From positions 1-23,010 of the IMG/VR virus record IMGVR_UViG_3300009149_000300: a stretch of DNA of 23,010 nt. The stretch is one strand, 5' to 3'. This DNA comes from a virus. The translations under genes and the position numbers were made by a program. The notes beneath the pieces were generated by a model. The model ran no database searches, had not been told where the DNA came from, and worked only from the letters and a program-made list of their open reading frames with translations. This document shows, piece by piece, positions 14,612 through 22,408 of the stretch (position 1 is its first letter; the number at the start of each line of letters is the position of its first letter).

Positions 14612-15541
14612 ATGTCTGCATACAACCAAGAATTTAACCGGGATAACATAGTCCTTAGATATATTACAGTAGCTACATTGGCTGAACTCCGTAATAAAGT
14701 TTATTACTATAATCAAACTGATGAAAATACTTCAGTAAAAATTGATATTCCTTTTTACTATTCTATTACCGGTAACGAGCGATTATTATTGGATGTATTT
14801 AAATTTGGAGCAGAAGAGAATGGTGAGGCTATAGATGACTATGAAGTAGTACCACGCGGAATGTTACAAATGACAGCTGGCAGTATTGATTCTGGTAGTA
14901 TGACTAATAAATTTGTAAGATCCGAATTTGTAAGAGAATTTGAAGGGCAATTAAAAACATATTCATTAGAAACTTCATTTTTACCAGTTAACTTAAGTTT
15001 TGATTGTAGAGTAATATGTAGTAATAATACTGAAATGCTTAAAGCGACAGAATCAGTAATCAGTAAATTATATAAAACTACTCATTTTCAAGTAGATTTA
15101 GGAATGATGAGAGTACAAGCTTCGCTAGAAGTTCCTGAAGATTATGGCCAAAATAGATTATTTGAGTTTTCATTGAATGATAAAAAAGAATTTGAAGTTA
15201 CATTTCCGATTGAAGTTAAATCGTTTATGCCAGTTTTTGAAGGAGGTATTTTACTTTCGGAAATTGTGGAAATGACAAAAGATACAGCAGACAACCCAAA
15301 TCGAGATGGCATTGGTATGTTCCGAAATGGTGAAATAAGATTTGGTGGTGTAATACAACAGGCTAATTACACAGTAGATCATATGTCTAATGCACCTAGT
15401 GACGCTGCCTTTAGTAATTTAACAACTCCACCAGCTCCAGATCAGGATCCATTTTTACAAGATAATATAACCACAGCCCCAGAACCACCTGAAAATACTA
15501 ATAGTGAAGAATATAGAAATAAATCTGATAATGTTAAATAA
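14612..15541 (+). CDS. Tail sheath stabiliser / tail terminator (T4 gp15-like), tentative
   Basis: This 309-residue protein starts MSAYNQEFNRDNIVLRYITV. The order of features resembles T4 gp15, the sheath-stabilising protein at the head-proximal end of the tail: a short N-terminal helix, VKIDIPFYYSITGNERLLLD (like the VPITYASKEHF region), a VVPRGMLQM stretch (like ILPRINLHL), then LPVNLSFDCRVICSNNTEML (like PIKMIYELSIFTRYEDDMFQ), a second half with VTFPIEVKSFMP, and a Pro-rich tail (PPAPDQDPF, PEPPENTN). T4 gp15 is 272 residues and also ends Pro-rich. The match is of pattern rather than identity, hence the modest confidence; another neck or tail-terminator protein is possible. It follows gp46 directly and precedes late structural genes. 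Confidence 0.5.
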   Translation: MSAYNQEFNRDNIVLRYITVATLAELRNKVYYYNQTDENTSVKIDIPFYYSITGNERLLLDVFKFGAEENGEAIDDYEVVPRGMLQMTAGSIDSGSMTNKFVRSEFVREFEGQLKTYSLETSFLPVNLSFDCRVICSNNTEMLKATESVISKLYKTTHFQVDLGMMRVQASLEVPEDYGQNRLFEFSLNDKKEFEVTFPIEVKSFMPVFEGGILLSEIVEMTKDTADNPNRDGIGMFRNGEIRFGGVIQQANYTVDHMSNAPSDAAFSNLTTPPAPDQDPFLQDNITTAPEPPENTNSEEYRNKSDNVK

Positions 15542-15562
15542 ATACTTAACAAAGGCCTTTGA

Positions 15563-15570
15563 TATATAAA
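15563..15570 (+). promoter_or_regulatory. Late-type promoter box (TATATAAACC)
   Basis: GATATATAAACCAA, 17 bases before the ATG at 15588, is identical over 13 bases to the box before the portal gene. T4 late promoters use TATAAATA and are read by gp55, which is encoded nearby. Confidence 0.55.
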
Positions 15571-15587
15571 CCAAATAAGTCTGATAA

Positions 15588-17387
15588 ATGAATAATATTA
15601 ACGAGGGACAGACACAAGTCTATACGAATGGTATGGTAACTCCACAATATGGAGTAAATACTAATGCACCCTATTTAAACACTCCACCAAAACAGCTGAT
15701 GGATCTTACTAACGAGTTTTTTAAAAGTGGCAAAACACCATCACAGGTTCTTGCCATTCTTGTTGGAATGGGAACACCACAACAATTAGCAAAAACTGCA
15801 ATTGAAGCTTATACCATTGGAGCAATGCAAGAAAAACAACAAAAAAACCATAATAAAATGTTTACACTTACAGAACTCTATGAAAGAGTGAATAAGACTG
15901 CAGCTGAATTAAAAACAGTAGCCGAAGATACGTCTAGGGTTTCATACTCAGCAAAAAATGCAATGAATGTACTTAAGTCTGCTCTTAAAGAATTTCCAGC
16001 AATGTTTAAGGTCGATTCTACTATTAATGAAGAACTTGAAGCACAAGCACATCCAGTTCTTAAATTTAGAATTGCTAAAAATTTACACAGAAGTCTTTCT
16101 ACTTTTGATTGGATTGATTCAGTAAAAGAACTTAGATCATTTATTACAGAATCCCATAGTTCAAATAAGTGGAATTTTAGAATTAGCGAAGCTATTGACC
16201 AAACTGCTACTATGCGGGGTTCATTATATGAAAAATTAAATGCCGATCTTGTTGGTCTTTTAAGTGAATCGGATAATATTGTATCAAAAATGCAATTAGT
16301 TGCAAACAATCATCCATGGTCACCTACATGTAAAACAATTCTTAATGAAATGGCCAGTAGCGAAGGTAGTGCAGATCAAAAAACTGCTAGTGTAGTAAAA
16401 ATATTTTCTCCAATTTTAAAGGAGGGATCATCTATTACTTTCAGATTACACGGAACAGATTACCGATTAAATGAAGGTAAACTAGAATTAGCTACTGTAA
16501 CAGATTCACGGTATTTAATGACAGCTGATGCAATATCACACGCTAAAGTACTTAAAGAATCTTTTGTATTTTATGGAGATTCTGAAAAATCAATTGTTTT
16601 TGATATTAATGAAGGTACTATTAAAATGGGCAATCTTGATATGACTAGCTTTAGTGTTGGTGAAATTAAGCAAGCAATGACAGCAAACAAGTTTTACAAT
16701 TTTAGAAATACATGGCTAGCTGAAAAAGTTTGTAATCTTGCTGAATGTATGGAAGAACTTTGTGAAATGGATAGTTTATTAGGTCTTACCTCTGAACAAT
16801 TTGTTAATGTTTACTTAACTATGTTATCAGTAGAAGAAGGAGTATGGGTTAATAAAATTAATCCAGCTATGTATTTAAATGAAATGAAGTTTTTTAATAC
16901 TGCAACAGAAGCATTAAAAGAAGCTAAAGACTTTATAGGATATGATGCTACGACATATCTTTCTGAAGCACTTACATCAGAAGGACATAAAACTGCTATT
17001 GTAGAAAAAAAGCGATCTATAATTAATAATGAAATTTCATTTCTTGAAGAAAAGAAAAATCAAATTAATAATACAATCGCAAAAATTGGCAAAAGTGAAG
17101 AGTTAACAGAAGCTTTAACTCTTATTGAGTCTGAAATGACTAAAAAAGAAAAGGAACTTCAAGCAACTTATATTTCTGAAAAAAAAACTAAACTCGACTG
17201 GATGAATGACGGGTATACTGAAGCTACTATAGAAAATCCAGTGGGATCATTTGACAGGGGTGATGAAGTAATGGTAAATGCAGAAGAATATGCCGGTGCT
17301 GGTGATAATGAATTAGTAACTGTAGTTAATGTTGATTCATTAAATGACGAATTAGTTAAAAGAGCAAAACTAAAGGTTAAAATTTAA
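15588..17387 (+). CDS. Large late protein with predicted prohead-protease sites, function unknown
   Basis: This 599-residue protein has a late-type promoter box and its own terminator, so it forms a single-gene late unit, probably an abundant virion protein. I do not recognise the family. The N-terminus is short and polar (MNNINEGQTQVYTNGMVTPQ), then a possible UBA-like helix pair around LTNEFFKSGKTPSQVLAILV. Several (L/I)-x-E sites are present: NINE-G (residues 3-7), FITE-S, LLSE-S, LNE-G, INE-G and YLSE-A. These match the cleavage pattern of the gp21-type protease. The middle is mixed alpha-beta; residues about 480-540 form a coiled coil (IINNEISFLEEKKNQINNTI). The C-terminus contains a small beta domain with DRGDEVMVNAEEYAG. 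It may be a head core or inner-capsid protein. Confidence 0.7.
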   Translation: MNNINEGQTQVYTNGMVTPQYGVNTNAPYLNTPPKQLMDLTNEFFKSGKTPSQVLAILVGMGTPQQLAKTAIEAYTIGAMQEKQQKNHNKMFTLTELYERVNKTAAELKTVAEDTSRVSYSAKNAMNVLKSALKEFPAMFKVDSTINEELEAQAHPVLKFRIAKNLHRSLSTFDWIDSVKELRSFITESHSSNKWNFRISEAIDQTATMRGSLYEKLNADLVGLLSESDNIVSKMQLVANNHPWSPTCKTILNEMASSEGSADQKTASVVKIFSPILKEGSSITFRLHGTDYRLNEGKLELATVTDSRYLMTADAISHAKVLKESFVFYGDSEKSIVFDINEGTIKMGNLDMTSFSVGEIKQAMTANKFYNFRNTWLAEKVCNLAECMEELCEMDSLLGLTSEQFVNVYLTMLSVEEGVWVNKINPAMYLNEMKFFNTATEALKEAKDFIGYDATTYLSEALTSEGHKTAIVEKKRSIINNEISFLEEKKNQINNTIAKIGKSEELTEALTLIESEMTKKEKELQATYISEKKTKLDWMNDGYTEATIENPVGSFDRGDEVMVNAEEYAGAGDNELVTVVNVDSLNDELVKRAKLKVKI

Positions 17388-17410
17388 AATAGGAGTAATC
17401 AATTTATATA

Positions 17411-17444
17411 AAAAGGCCGAAATTTTAATCTTTCGGCCTTTTTT
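17411..17444 (+). terminator. Rho-independent terminator
   Basis: GGCCGAA (17415-17421) pairs with TTCGGCC (17432-17438), flanked by an A-run before and TTTTTT after. The stem extends through the A/T flanks. The A-run means it may work in both directions. It closes the 599-residue protein's unit. Confidence 0.9.
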
Positions 17445-17447
17445 GCA

Positions 17448-17455
17448 TATAAATA
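17448..17455 (+). promoter_or_regulatory. TATAAATA late-type promoter before gp55
   Basis: An exact TATAAATA, the T4 late promoter consensus, lies 15 bases before the gp55 ATG and directly after a terminator. If used, gp55 may help its own expression late; it could also be chance in AT-rich DNA. Confidence 0.5.
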
Positions 17456-17470
17456 TAAACGATAACAACA

Positions 17471-17836
17471 ATGGCAAGAAAAAGAAATTATTTAAATAAT
17501 AGAGATCTTTTAGAACAAATAATATTATCTAAAGAACAAGATGAGCTTACTCCAAAGGCTCTAGAGTTTCTAATGTTATTAGCAGACAAATGTTCTACAA
17601 AATTATCATATGCAAATCCTGACGATAGGCGAGACTGTATAGCAGTAGCTTATATGGATTTATATAAATATTGGAGAAACTTTAATCCTGAAAAAAGTAC
17701 CAACGCATTTGCATACTTTACTGAAATATGTAAACGTGGTTTTGCAAAGGGGTGGAATAAATTACATCCTAAAAAATATGGTAATACTGTTTCAATTCAC
17801 GGGTCAACAGACTCAGATGGTATTTACTCTCTATAA
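17471..17836 (+). CDS. 55: Late-transcription sigma factor (T4 gp55-like)
   Basis: This 121-residue protein aligns by eye with T4 gp55 over its conserved core: NYLNNRDLLEQIILSKEQDE (T4 NYVNNKELLQAIIDWK), then ALEFLMLLADKCSTKL, DDRRDCIAVAYMDLYKYWRN, FNPEKSTNAFAYFTEICKRG (T4 [20 protein letters not shown]). gp55 is a small sigma-family protein that directs host RNA polymerase to TATAAATA promoters and is stimulated by the gp45 clamp. It is shorter than T4 gp55 (185), lacking most of the C-terminal region; it ends SDGIYSL, possibly a short clamp-binding tail. It is followed two bases later by the gp4-like gene. Targets are probably the TATAAA-type boxes in this window. Confidence 0.85.
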   Translation: MARKRNYLNNRDLLEQIILSKEQDELTPKALEFLMLLADKCSTKLSYANPDDRRDCIAVAYMDLYKYWRNFNPEKSTNAFAYFTEICKRGFAKGWNKLHPKKYGNTVSIHGSTDSDGIYSL

Positions 17837-17838
17837 TT

Positions 17839-18330
17839 ATGAGTATTAAAAATGTAAAACCTACATCTAAATCAAAATATAAACAAGGTTATTATACTCC
17901 AAAAAATCCTAGTAAGTATAATGGACCATTTCCTATAATTTATAGAAGCAGTTGGGAGCGTAAGTTTTGCCATTGGTGCGATCATAATGAAGATGTAATA
18001 TCATGGATGAGTGAACCATTTTCCATTGATTATTTTAGTTTATTAGATAAAAAATTTCATAAATATTATCCAGATTTTTATATCAAACTTAAAAAGGGTG
18101 AAAAGGATGGAAATCCTATTATAGAAAATTATGTAGTTGAAGTTAAACCTAAGGCCCAATTACAAAAACCAAAAGAACCTAAACGTAAAACTGTAAAGTC
18201 TATGAAAAATTTTAAACATAGCTATGAACAATATGTTAAAAATTTATGCAAAACCGATGCACTTAAAAAAGCTGCCGAACACCGTAATTTTAAAGTAATG
18301 CTATTAACTGAAGATAGTAAACTATTCTAA
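17839..18330 (+). CDS. 4: Head completion nuclease (T4 gp4-like)
   Basis: This 163-residue protein has the pattern of the T4 gp4 (gp50) head-completion family: YYTPKNPSKYNG, YRSSWERKFCHWCDHNEDVI (35-54), WMSEPFSIDYFS, KYYPDFYI (76-82), YVVEVKPKAQL (98-108) and a final FKVMLLTEDS. E40, D79, E101 and K103 would form a PD-(D/E)XK nuclease site. The T4 protein is needed after packaging to make heads competent for tail joining. It lies right after gp55, and its stop shares a base with the next start (TAATG), so they are coupled. Confidence 0.85.
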   Translation: MSIKNVKPTSKSKYKQGYYTPKNPSKYNGPFPIIYRSSWERKFCHWCDHNEDVISWMSEPFSIDYFSLLDKKFHKYYPDFYIKLKKGEKDGNPIIENYVVEVKPKAQLQKPKEPKRKTVKSMKNFKHSYEQYVKNLCKTDALKKAAEHRNFKVMLLTEDSKLF

Positions 18331-18902
18331 TGACCGAAAACTTAAAAGAAAGCATTAATACTTATGTTAAGACTAACAAAGGTCAATCCTATGCATCTAA
18401 TGTTAGCCAGTCACAATTAAGTATGTTAGGTGACTCCTATGGAGGCCGATTTGATTTTGGTAAACTGTATTTTTTTCAATATTTTACACCAGATGAACCG
18501 TGGTATGATACAAATCCAATTGTATTAGGATTAGGTCCAAGCGATAATAATAATGAATTAGGTATAAATTTACACTATATGCCTTTCAAGGTTAGGGTAC
18601 AATTATTAAATAAAATTTGGACTTCTTTTTCAGGTACGATTAAAAAACAAATTAATGGACCAAATTCAGGTAAACCAGTCAATCAATCTGCTTTACCGGG
18701 ATTTAATTGGAACAATCTTAAAGCTGCATATGGACCAAACTTTAATTTAGAACACTGCATTAAACAATATAGATTAGATCGTATGAGATCCATGAAAATT
18801 TTAGGATATGAAAATTGGTATATTGCCACTACTAATGACGTGGATCGATTTCATAACATTTCGATTGGAGCAGTACAGTCTATGTATTACCGTGATATAT
18901 AA
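18330..18902 (+). CDS. Conserved T4-superfamily protein, probable virion or head-tail component
   Basis: This 190-residue protein carries a signature I recall from T4-like phages: LYFFQYFTPDEPWYDTNPIV (residues 46-65), then LGINLHYMPFKVRVQLLNKI (77-96), that is FFxYxP..P.YDxxPLVL...GLNxHYL..R..LL. The N-terminus is short and helical; the C-terminus (YRLDRMRSMKILGYENWYIA onward) is aromatic-rich. I cannot assign a T4 gene number with certainty; its place next to gp4 and just before the portal suggests a head-completion or DNA-end role like gp2, or a neck part. It overlaps gp4 by one base, and the portal's promoter box covers its stop codon. Confidence 0.6.
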   Translation: MTENLKESINTYVKTNKGQSYASNVSQSQLSMLGDSYGGRFDFGKLYFFQYFTPDEPWYDTNPIVLGLGPSDNNNELGINLHYMPFKVRVQLLNKIWTSFSGTIKKQINGPNSGKPVNQSALPGFNWNNLKAAYGPNFNLEHCIKQYRLDRMRSMKILGYENWYIATTNDVDRFHNISIGAVQSMYYRDI

Positions 18903-18903
18903 A
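18896..18903 (+). promoter_or_regulatory. Late-type promoter box before the portal gene
   Basis: GATATATAAACCAA overlaps the stop codon of the preceding gene and lies 15 bases before the portal ATG. It is identical to the box at 15561-15574. Confidence 0.6.
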
Positions 18904-18917
18904 CCAACACACACTTA

Positions 18918-20567
18918 ATGGCTGGATTTACAAATAGAAAAGGACCTTTATCAGAAGGAAACCCAGTACGAAAGATTTTAAAAGATCTTTCTAATCTTGG
19001 TATGGCTTACGACGATATGATTATCAGAAATTCGCGAGCCGTAGGATTTACAGAAAACCAATATGGTTATACTATGAATCCAATGGGTAGTGATGCCGAT
19101 GACATTTATTCGCCATTTGCGGCAATGTCGTTAACTGACACTACTATGAAGAAAAGTATAGCTTTCTTCGATCGTAATTATGCAGAAAAAGTAGAAAAAT
19201 ATAGACTTTTTGCAGTACAAGATGAAATAGAAGAAATTCTTGATGTGTTATGTGATGAAGCTATTGTATTTGATGAGAGTAATTATTGTGCATATGGACA
19301 TTTTAATACTCAAATTTCAGACTCAGTAGAAGATGAAATAGGTGATGCATATAATAATATTTATAATTATTTTGGTTTTAATGATGCTTTAAGTATTTGG
19401 AACTATTTTAGAAAATGGTTAGTTGATGGTTATATAGCATTTGAAATTGTTTATAACGATAAGCAAACTGAAATAATAGGATTTAAAGAATTGGATCCAC
19501 AATCACTAGTACATGGAGTTGACACCGATACCGGTAAAGTACAGTGGGTTCAGTATAAAGGACAGGGGGTAAAAGAACGTAAACTTTGGGATTCTCAAAT
19601 TATTTATATTTCTTATTCACAGGTTAATTCACCACAAAGAACTTCTTATGTTGAACGACTTATTAGATCGTTTAATATGCTTAGAATTATGGAGCATACT
19701 AGAATTATTTGGGCTGTAACTAATTCTAGTTTTAAAACTAAGTTTGTTATACCAGTTGGAGGTAAATCTAAGACACGGGCAAAGCAATCATTGGCACAAC
19801 TAATGAACAGTTATAGAGAAGTTGTAGATTTTGATTTTGACAGTGGTGAACTCACAACAAATGGCAAACCAATGATGCCATTTAATAAAGAATATTAGCT
19901 TCCTTCTAAAGATGGAGAAACTCCAGAAATTGAAAATGTAGGTGGCGACGGTCCGGACTTAGGAGATACTGAATCTTTAAAATATTTTGCAGATAGTTTA
20001 AAATTAGCATCTAAAATTCCTTTTTCCAGATTTGATAGAGATGGTGGTTCTGTTTGGGATCTAGAAGCTAGTGGTATGATGAGAGATGAAATTAAGTTTT
20101 CTAAATTTATTAGTAGATTAAGATCTATCTTTCAAGAAATATTAGTAAAGCCTCTTTATCTTCAAATGTGTCTTAACCACCCTGAATTAAAAAATGATGT
20201 ATCATTTAAAGCAGGTCTTGGATTAAAATGGGTTAAAGATAATGTATTTGAAGAACTTAAGGAAATGGAGCTTATGAATAAGCGTGTTGACTTTATAGGT
20301 AATATGAAAACTCAATTAAGTACAATGGGTCCTGATATGGAAGAAATACCATATTTTAATTTAGGATTCCTAATTAAACGATACGGTGGGTTTACACAGG
20401 ATGATATTAAAGCCAATGCTCGGGCCACAACCAGAGAAGATTTAGAAAAGGAGGGATATACGGATGATGATATAGAAAAGATTTTATTAGGTGCTAATAA
20501 AAAGGATTTTAAACCAGAAGAACCCGTTACTGATGATCCAACGGCAGATATGGATATGGACATCTAA
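18918..20567 (+). CDS. 20: Portal protein (T4 gp20-like) with in-frame amber codon
   Basis: Two frames in the same register, 18918-19898 and 19899-20567, together encode a 549-residue portal (T4 gp20 is 524). The first part has the usual portal start and FAVQDEIEEILDVLCDEAIV, FRKWLVDGYIAFEIVY and NMLRIMEHTRIIWAVTNSSF stretches. The second has LPSKDGETPEIENVGGDGPD, LKYFADSLKLASKIPFSRFD, and ends in an acidic tail. They are separated only by TAG at 19896-19898, at FNKEY-amber-LPSKDG. T4 gp20 has W at this place (FWLPRREG), so a TGG to TAG change is the simplest cause. The downstream part has no good start before 20076, inside conserved sequence. The product would need readthrough, suppression or correction of the base to be full length. 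The portal is essential, so this site matters. Confidence 0.85.
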
Positions 20568-20587
20568 AATTTTAAGAGACACTGTAA

Positions 20588-20595
20588 TATATAAA
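20588..20595 (+). promoter_or_regulatory. Late-type promoter box before protease-scaffold
   Basis: AATATATAAATCAAA, 17 bases before the ATG at 20613, matches the other late-type boxes with one change (ATC for ACC). The first part also matches TATAAAT of the T4 late consensus. Confidence 0.55.
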
Positions 20596-20612
20596 TCAAA
20601 TAAAACTATAAA

Positions 20613-22292
20613 ATGGCAGATAAAAACTTGCTAATATTAGAAAGATCAACAGCAAATCTATCTACATCAGAAGCAGATGATGGTAGTATTGTACTAGAAG
20701 GTGTATTTACACAGTTCGGCGTAAAGAATAAAAACAATCGTATTTACGAAGAAGCAGAAGTATTACCTCATATTAAAGAATTACAGGAAAAAGTAAAAAC
20801 TAAGAAATTATTAGGAGAATTAGATCATCCTAAAGATTTTGATATTAGTTTATCGAATGTAAGTCATGTTATTGAAGATCTTTCATATGATTCTGCTAAC
20901 AAGCAAGTAAAGGGTCGTATTAAATTACTTAATACATCTAAGGGTAAAGAAGCCCAAGCTTTAATTAAAGATGGTATTCCTTTACATATATCATCTAGAG
21001 CAGCTGGTACTGTAGGCGAAGATAACAAAGTAAAAATTAAAAAGTTTTTTACTTATGATTTAGTAGCTGATCCAGGATTTGAAAATGCCGAACTTGGTAG
21101 AGTTAATGAATCTTTTGGATTCGATCAAGACGATAGTCTTTTTATTTATGAAATTGATAAACCGATATATAAAGTACAAGAAAACAAATCAGAAAAAATG
21201 GAGCAATCTTACGTTACTAACGAGGACTTTAACAAGTATACAGAGTACCTCAAAAATGAAATTAATTCTTTAAAAGAGTCAAGCACATCTGCCGATAATG
21301 AAAAAATGGAAAAGCTAGTTAAATATGCTGAAACCATTGCTGAAAAGGTAAACGGTGTAACTGAATATGTTGACTATCTTGCTGAGAATGTTGATAAGGG
21401 TATTACTTATTCTAATTATCTTGCTGAAAATATGAATAGCATTAAAAATTATGCTGGTTATTTAGCAGAACAATTAGATAGCGGTATTCGTTATAGCGAG
21501 CATATTGCTGAAAAAACTGATCAATCTATTGAATTTTCTAATTACCTAGCTGAAAGCCTTGATAAAGGAATTAAGTATAGTGAATATGTTGGTGAAAAAG
21601 TTGATCAAAATATTGCTTACTCTGAATATCTTAGAGAAAATCTTGATAAAGGAATTAAGTATAGCGAATATATTGCAGAGCAAGTAAACACTGAATATGA
21701 TAAAGCTCTTATGGAAAAGACTGAAACGGTTGAATCAACTGAATCAATTAATGAAGAAGCTAAAACTGCATCTTATCAATCTACTTTAACTGAAAGTATT
21801 GATAATCTTATTAAAAATGCAGAAGCTAAATCTACATCAGATATGATCTTTATGAATTTCCTTACCGAAAGTAAGAAAAGAGAATTCGGTGCACTTACAA
21901 CTGAAATGAAAGATACAGTTGTAACTAAAATGAATGAAGGTCATGTAATGAGTAATCTAGATGCTAATCGCATTTGGGAATCTTGTTTTATAGTAGAAGA
22001 AGCTGCAGCTGATTTTATTAAAGATATGCCTGCAACTTACAAAGAAAAATGGAACGGTTTAAGCGAAGCTAGAAAAAATCAAATTGTAGCAGAATCTAAA
22101 TTTTATCCATTAACCAATGCATATAGTATTAACAACTTCTGGTCTACACGAGATCTTAGAGAGACTCAAGTTGTAATGGAAAAATTAAATGAAGGAGTAA
22201 CACCTGCAGTACCAACTCATAATCCATATGCGGTTGATGAAACCAGAAAGGCAGAAATTATCAATAAACTTAAATTTAACCTTAACAGATAA
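20613..22292 (+). CDS. 21: Prohead protease fused to scaffold (T4 gp21-gp22-like)
   Basis: This 559-residue protein joins two T4 functions. Residues 1-190 are a gp21-type prohead protease: GVFTQFGVKNKNNRIYEEAE (30-49), LLGELDHPKDFD (66-77, likely catalytic His72), VKGRIKLLNTSKG (99-111), HISSRAAGTV (125-134, likely catalytic Ser127 or Ser128) and YDLVADPGFENAEL (148-161). T4 gp21 is 212 residues. From about 195 the rest is helical; residues 255-367 are about eight 14-residue repeats of the form YLAENxDxGIxYSE, followed by a further helical region with FLTES, INEEA, LSEAR and LNEG motifs. This resembles the core scaffold gp22, normally a separate protein. The repeats carry (L/I)-A-E sites that the protease could cut. 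It has a late-type box and follows the portal. Confidence 0.88.
   Translation: MADKNLLILERSTANLSTSEADDGSIVLEGVFTQFGVKNKNNRIYEEAEVLPHIKELQEKVKTKKLLGELDHPKDFDISLSNVSHVIEDLSYDSANKQVKGRIKLLNTSKGKEAQALIKDGIPLHISSRAAGTVGEDNKVKIKKFFTYDLVADPGFENAELGRVNESFGFDQDDSLFIYEIDKPIYKVQENKSEKMEQSYVTNEDFNKYTEYLKNEINSLKESSTSADNEKMEKLVKYAETIAEKVNGVTEYVDYLAENVDKGITYSNYLAENMNSIKNYAGYLAEQLDSGIRYSEHIAEKTDQSIEFSNYLAESLDKGIKYSEYVGEKVDQNIAYSEYLRENLDKGIKYSEYIAEQVNTEYDKALMEKTETVESTESINEEAKTASYQSTLTESIDNLIKNAEAKSTSDMIFMNFLTESKKREFGALTTEMKDTVVTKMNEGHVMSNLDANRIWESCFIVEEAAADFIKDMPATYKEKWNGLSEARKNQIVAESKFYPLTNAYSINNFWSTRDLRETQVVMEKLNEGVTPAVPTHNPYAVDETRKAEIINKLKFNLNR
21375..21713 (+). repeat. Tandem 14-residue coding repeats in the scaffold
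   Basis: About eight 42-base units encode YLAENVDKGITYSN, YLAENMNSIKNYAG, YLAEQLDSGIRYSE, HIAEKTDQSIEFSN, YLAESLDKGIKYSE, YVGEKVDQNIAYSE, YLRENLDKGIKYSE and YIAEQVN. The units are related but not identical, so they are old. Most have a (L/I)-A-E motif at the same place. Confidence 0.85.
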
Positions 22293-22357
22293 TGAAAAAT
22301 CTACAAACACTCAATAAGTATCGATGTACTTCTCAAGAAATTGAAAGTAAAACCTAA
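22292..22357 (+). CDS. Small reading frame MKNLQTLNKYRC...
   Basis: A 21-residue frame starts on the last base of the scaffold stop (TAATG) and ends at TAA 22355-22357. It shares its final 13 residues, KYRCTSQEIESKT, with the small gene at 22808. It may be a truncated remnant left by duplication rather than a working gene. Confidence 0.3.
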   Translation: MKNLQTLNKYRCTSQEIESKT

Positions 22358-22408
22358 AATTATAAACCAATGAAACACATTAAATTATTTGAACAGTTTA
22401 TTAATGAA
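22316..22408 (+). repeat. 93-base direct repeat, copy 1
   Basis: Identical to 22871-22963 by eye. It runs from AAGTATCGATGTACTTCTCA through the ATTATAAACCAATG leader to the end of the MKHIKLFEQFINE coding part, so it joins a promoter-like leader with a capsid-targeting peptide. Confidence 0.92.
22361..22368 (+). promoter_or_regulatory. TATAAACC box before the first MKHIKLFEQF gene
   Basis: TTATAAACCAATG: a late-type box 9 bases before the start codon, which would give a very short or absent leader. It is within the 93-base repeat. Confidence 0.4.

Noticed and set aside
15878-16309. 143-codon open frame on the minus strand
   Set aside because: It lies wholly inside the 599-residue late gene, has no leader or neighbour support, and its composition is that of an antisense shadow. 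The other minus-strand frames (for example 3451-3651, 8537-8743, 20312-20563) are rejected for the same reason.
18330-18902. Baseplate wedge gp53, suggested by its place after gp4
   Set aside because: The sequence does not resemble T4 gp53 as I recall it, whereas the FFxYxP...LGINLHYMP signature belongs to another T4-like family that I cannot name safely.
19896-19898. Genome-wide reassignment of TAG
   Set aside because: TAG ends gp47 (12948) and the N-intein gene (7976) at expected places, most other genes use TAA or TGA, and no suppressor tRNA was seen in the window. A single change or error is simpler.
20076-20567. Second part of the portal as a separate gene starting at ATG 20076
   Set aside because: Conserved portal sequence continues without a break between the amber codon and 20076, so this ATG is an internal methionine.
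21375-21713. Repeats as a CRISPR array
   Set aside because: The repeats are in frame, have no spacers, and encode a regular helical scaffold pattern.
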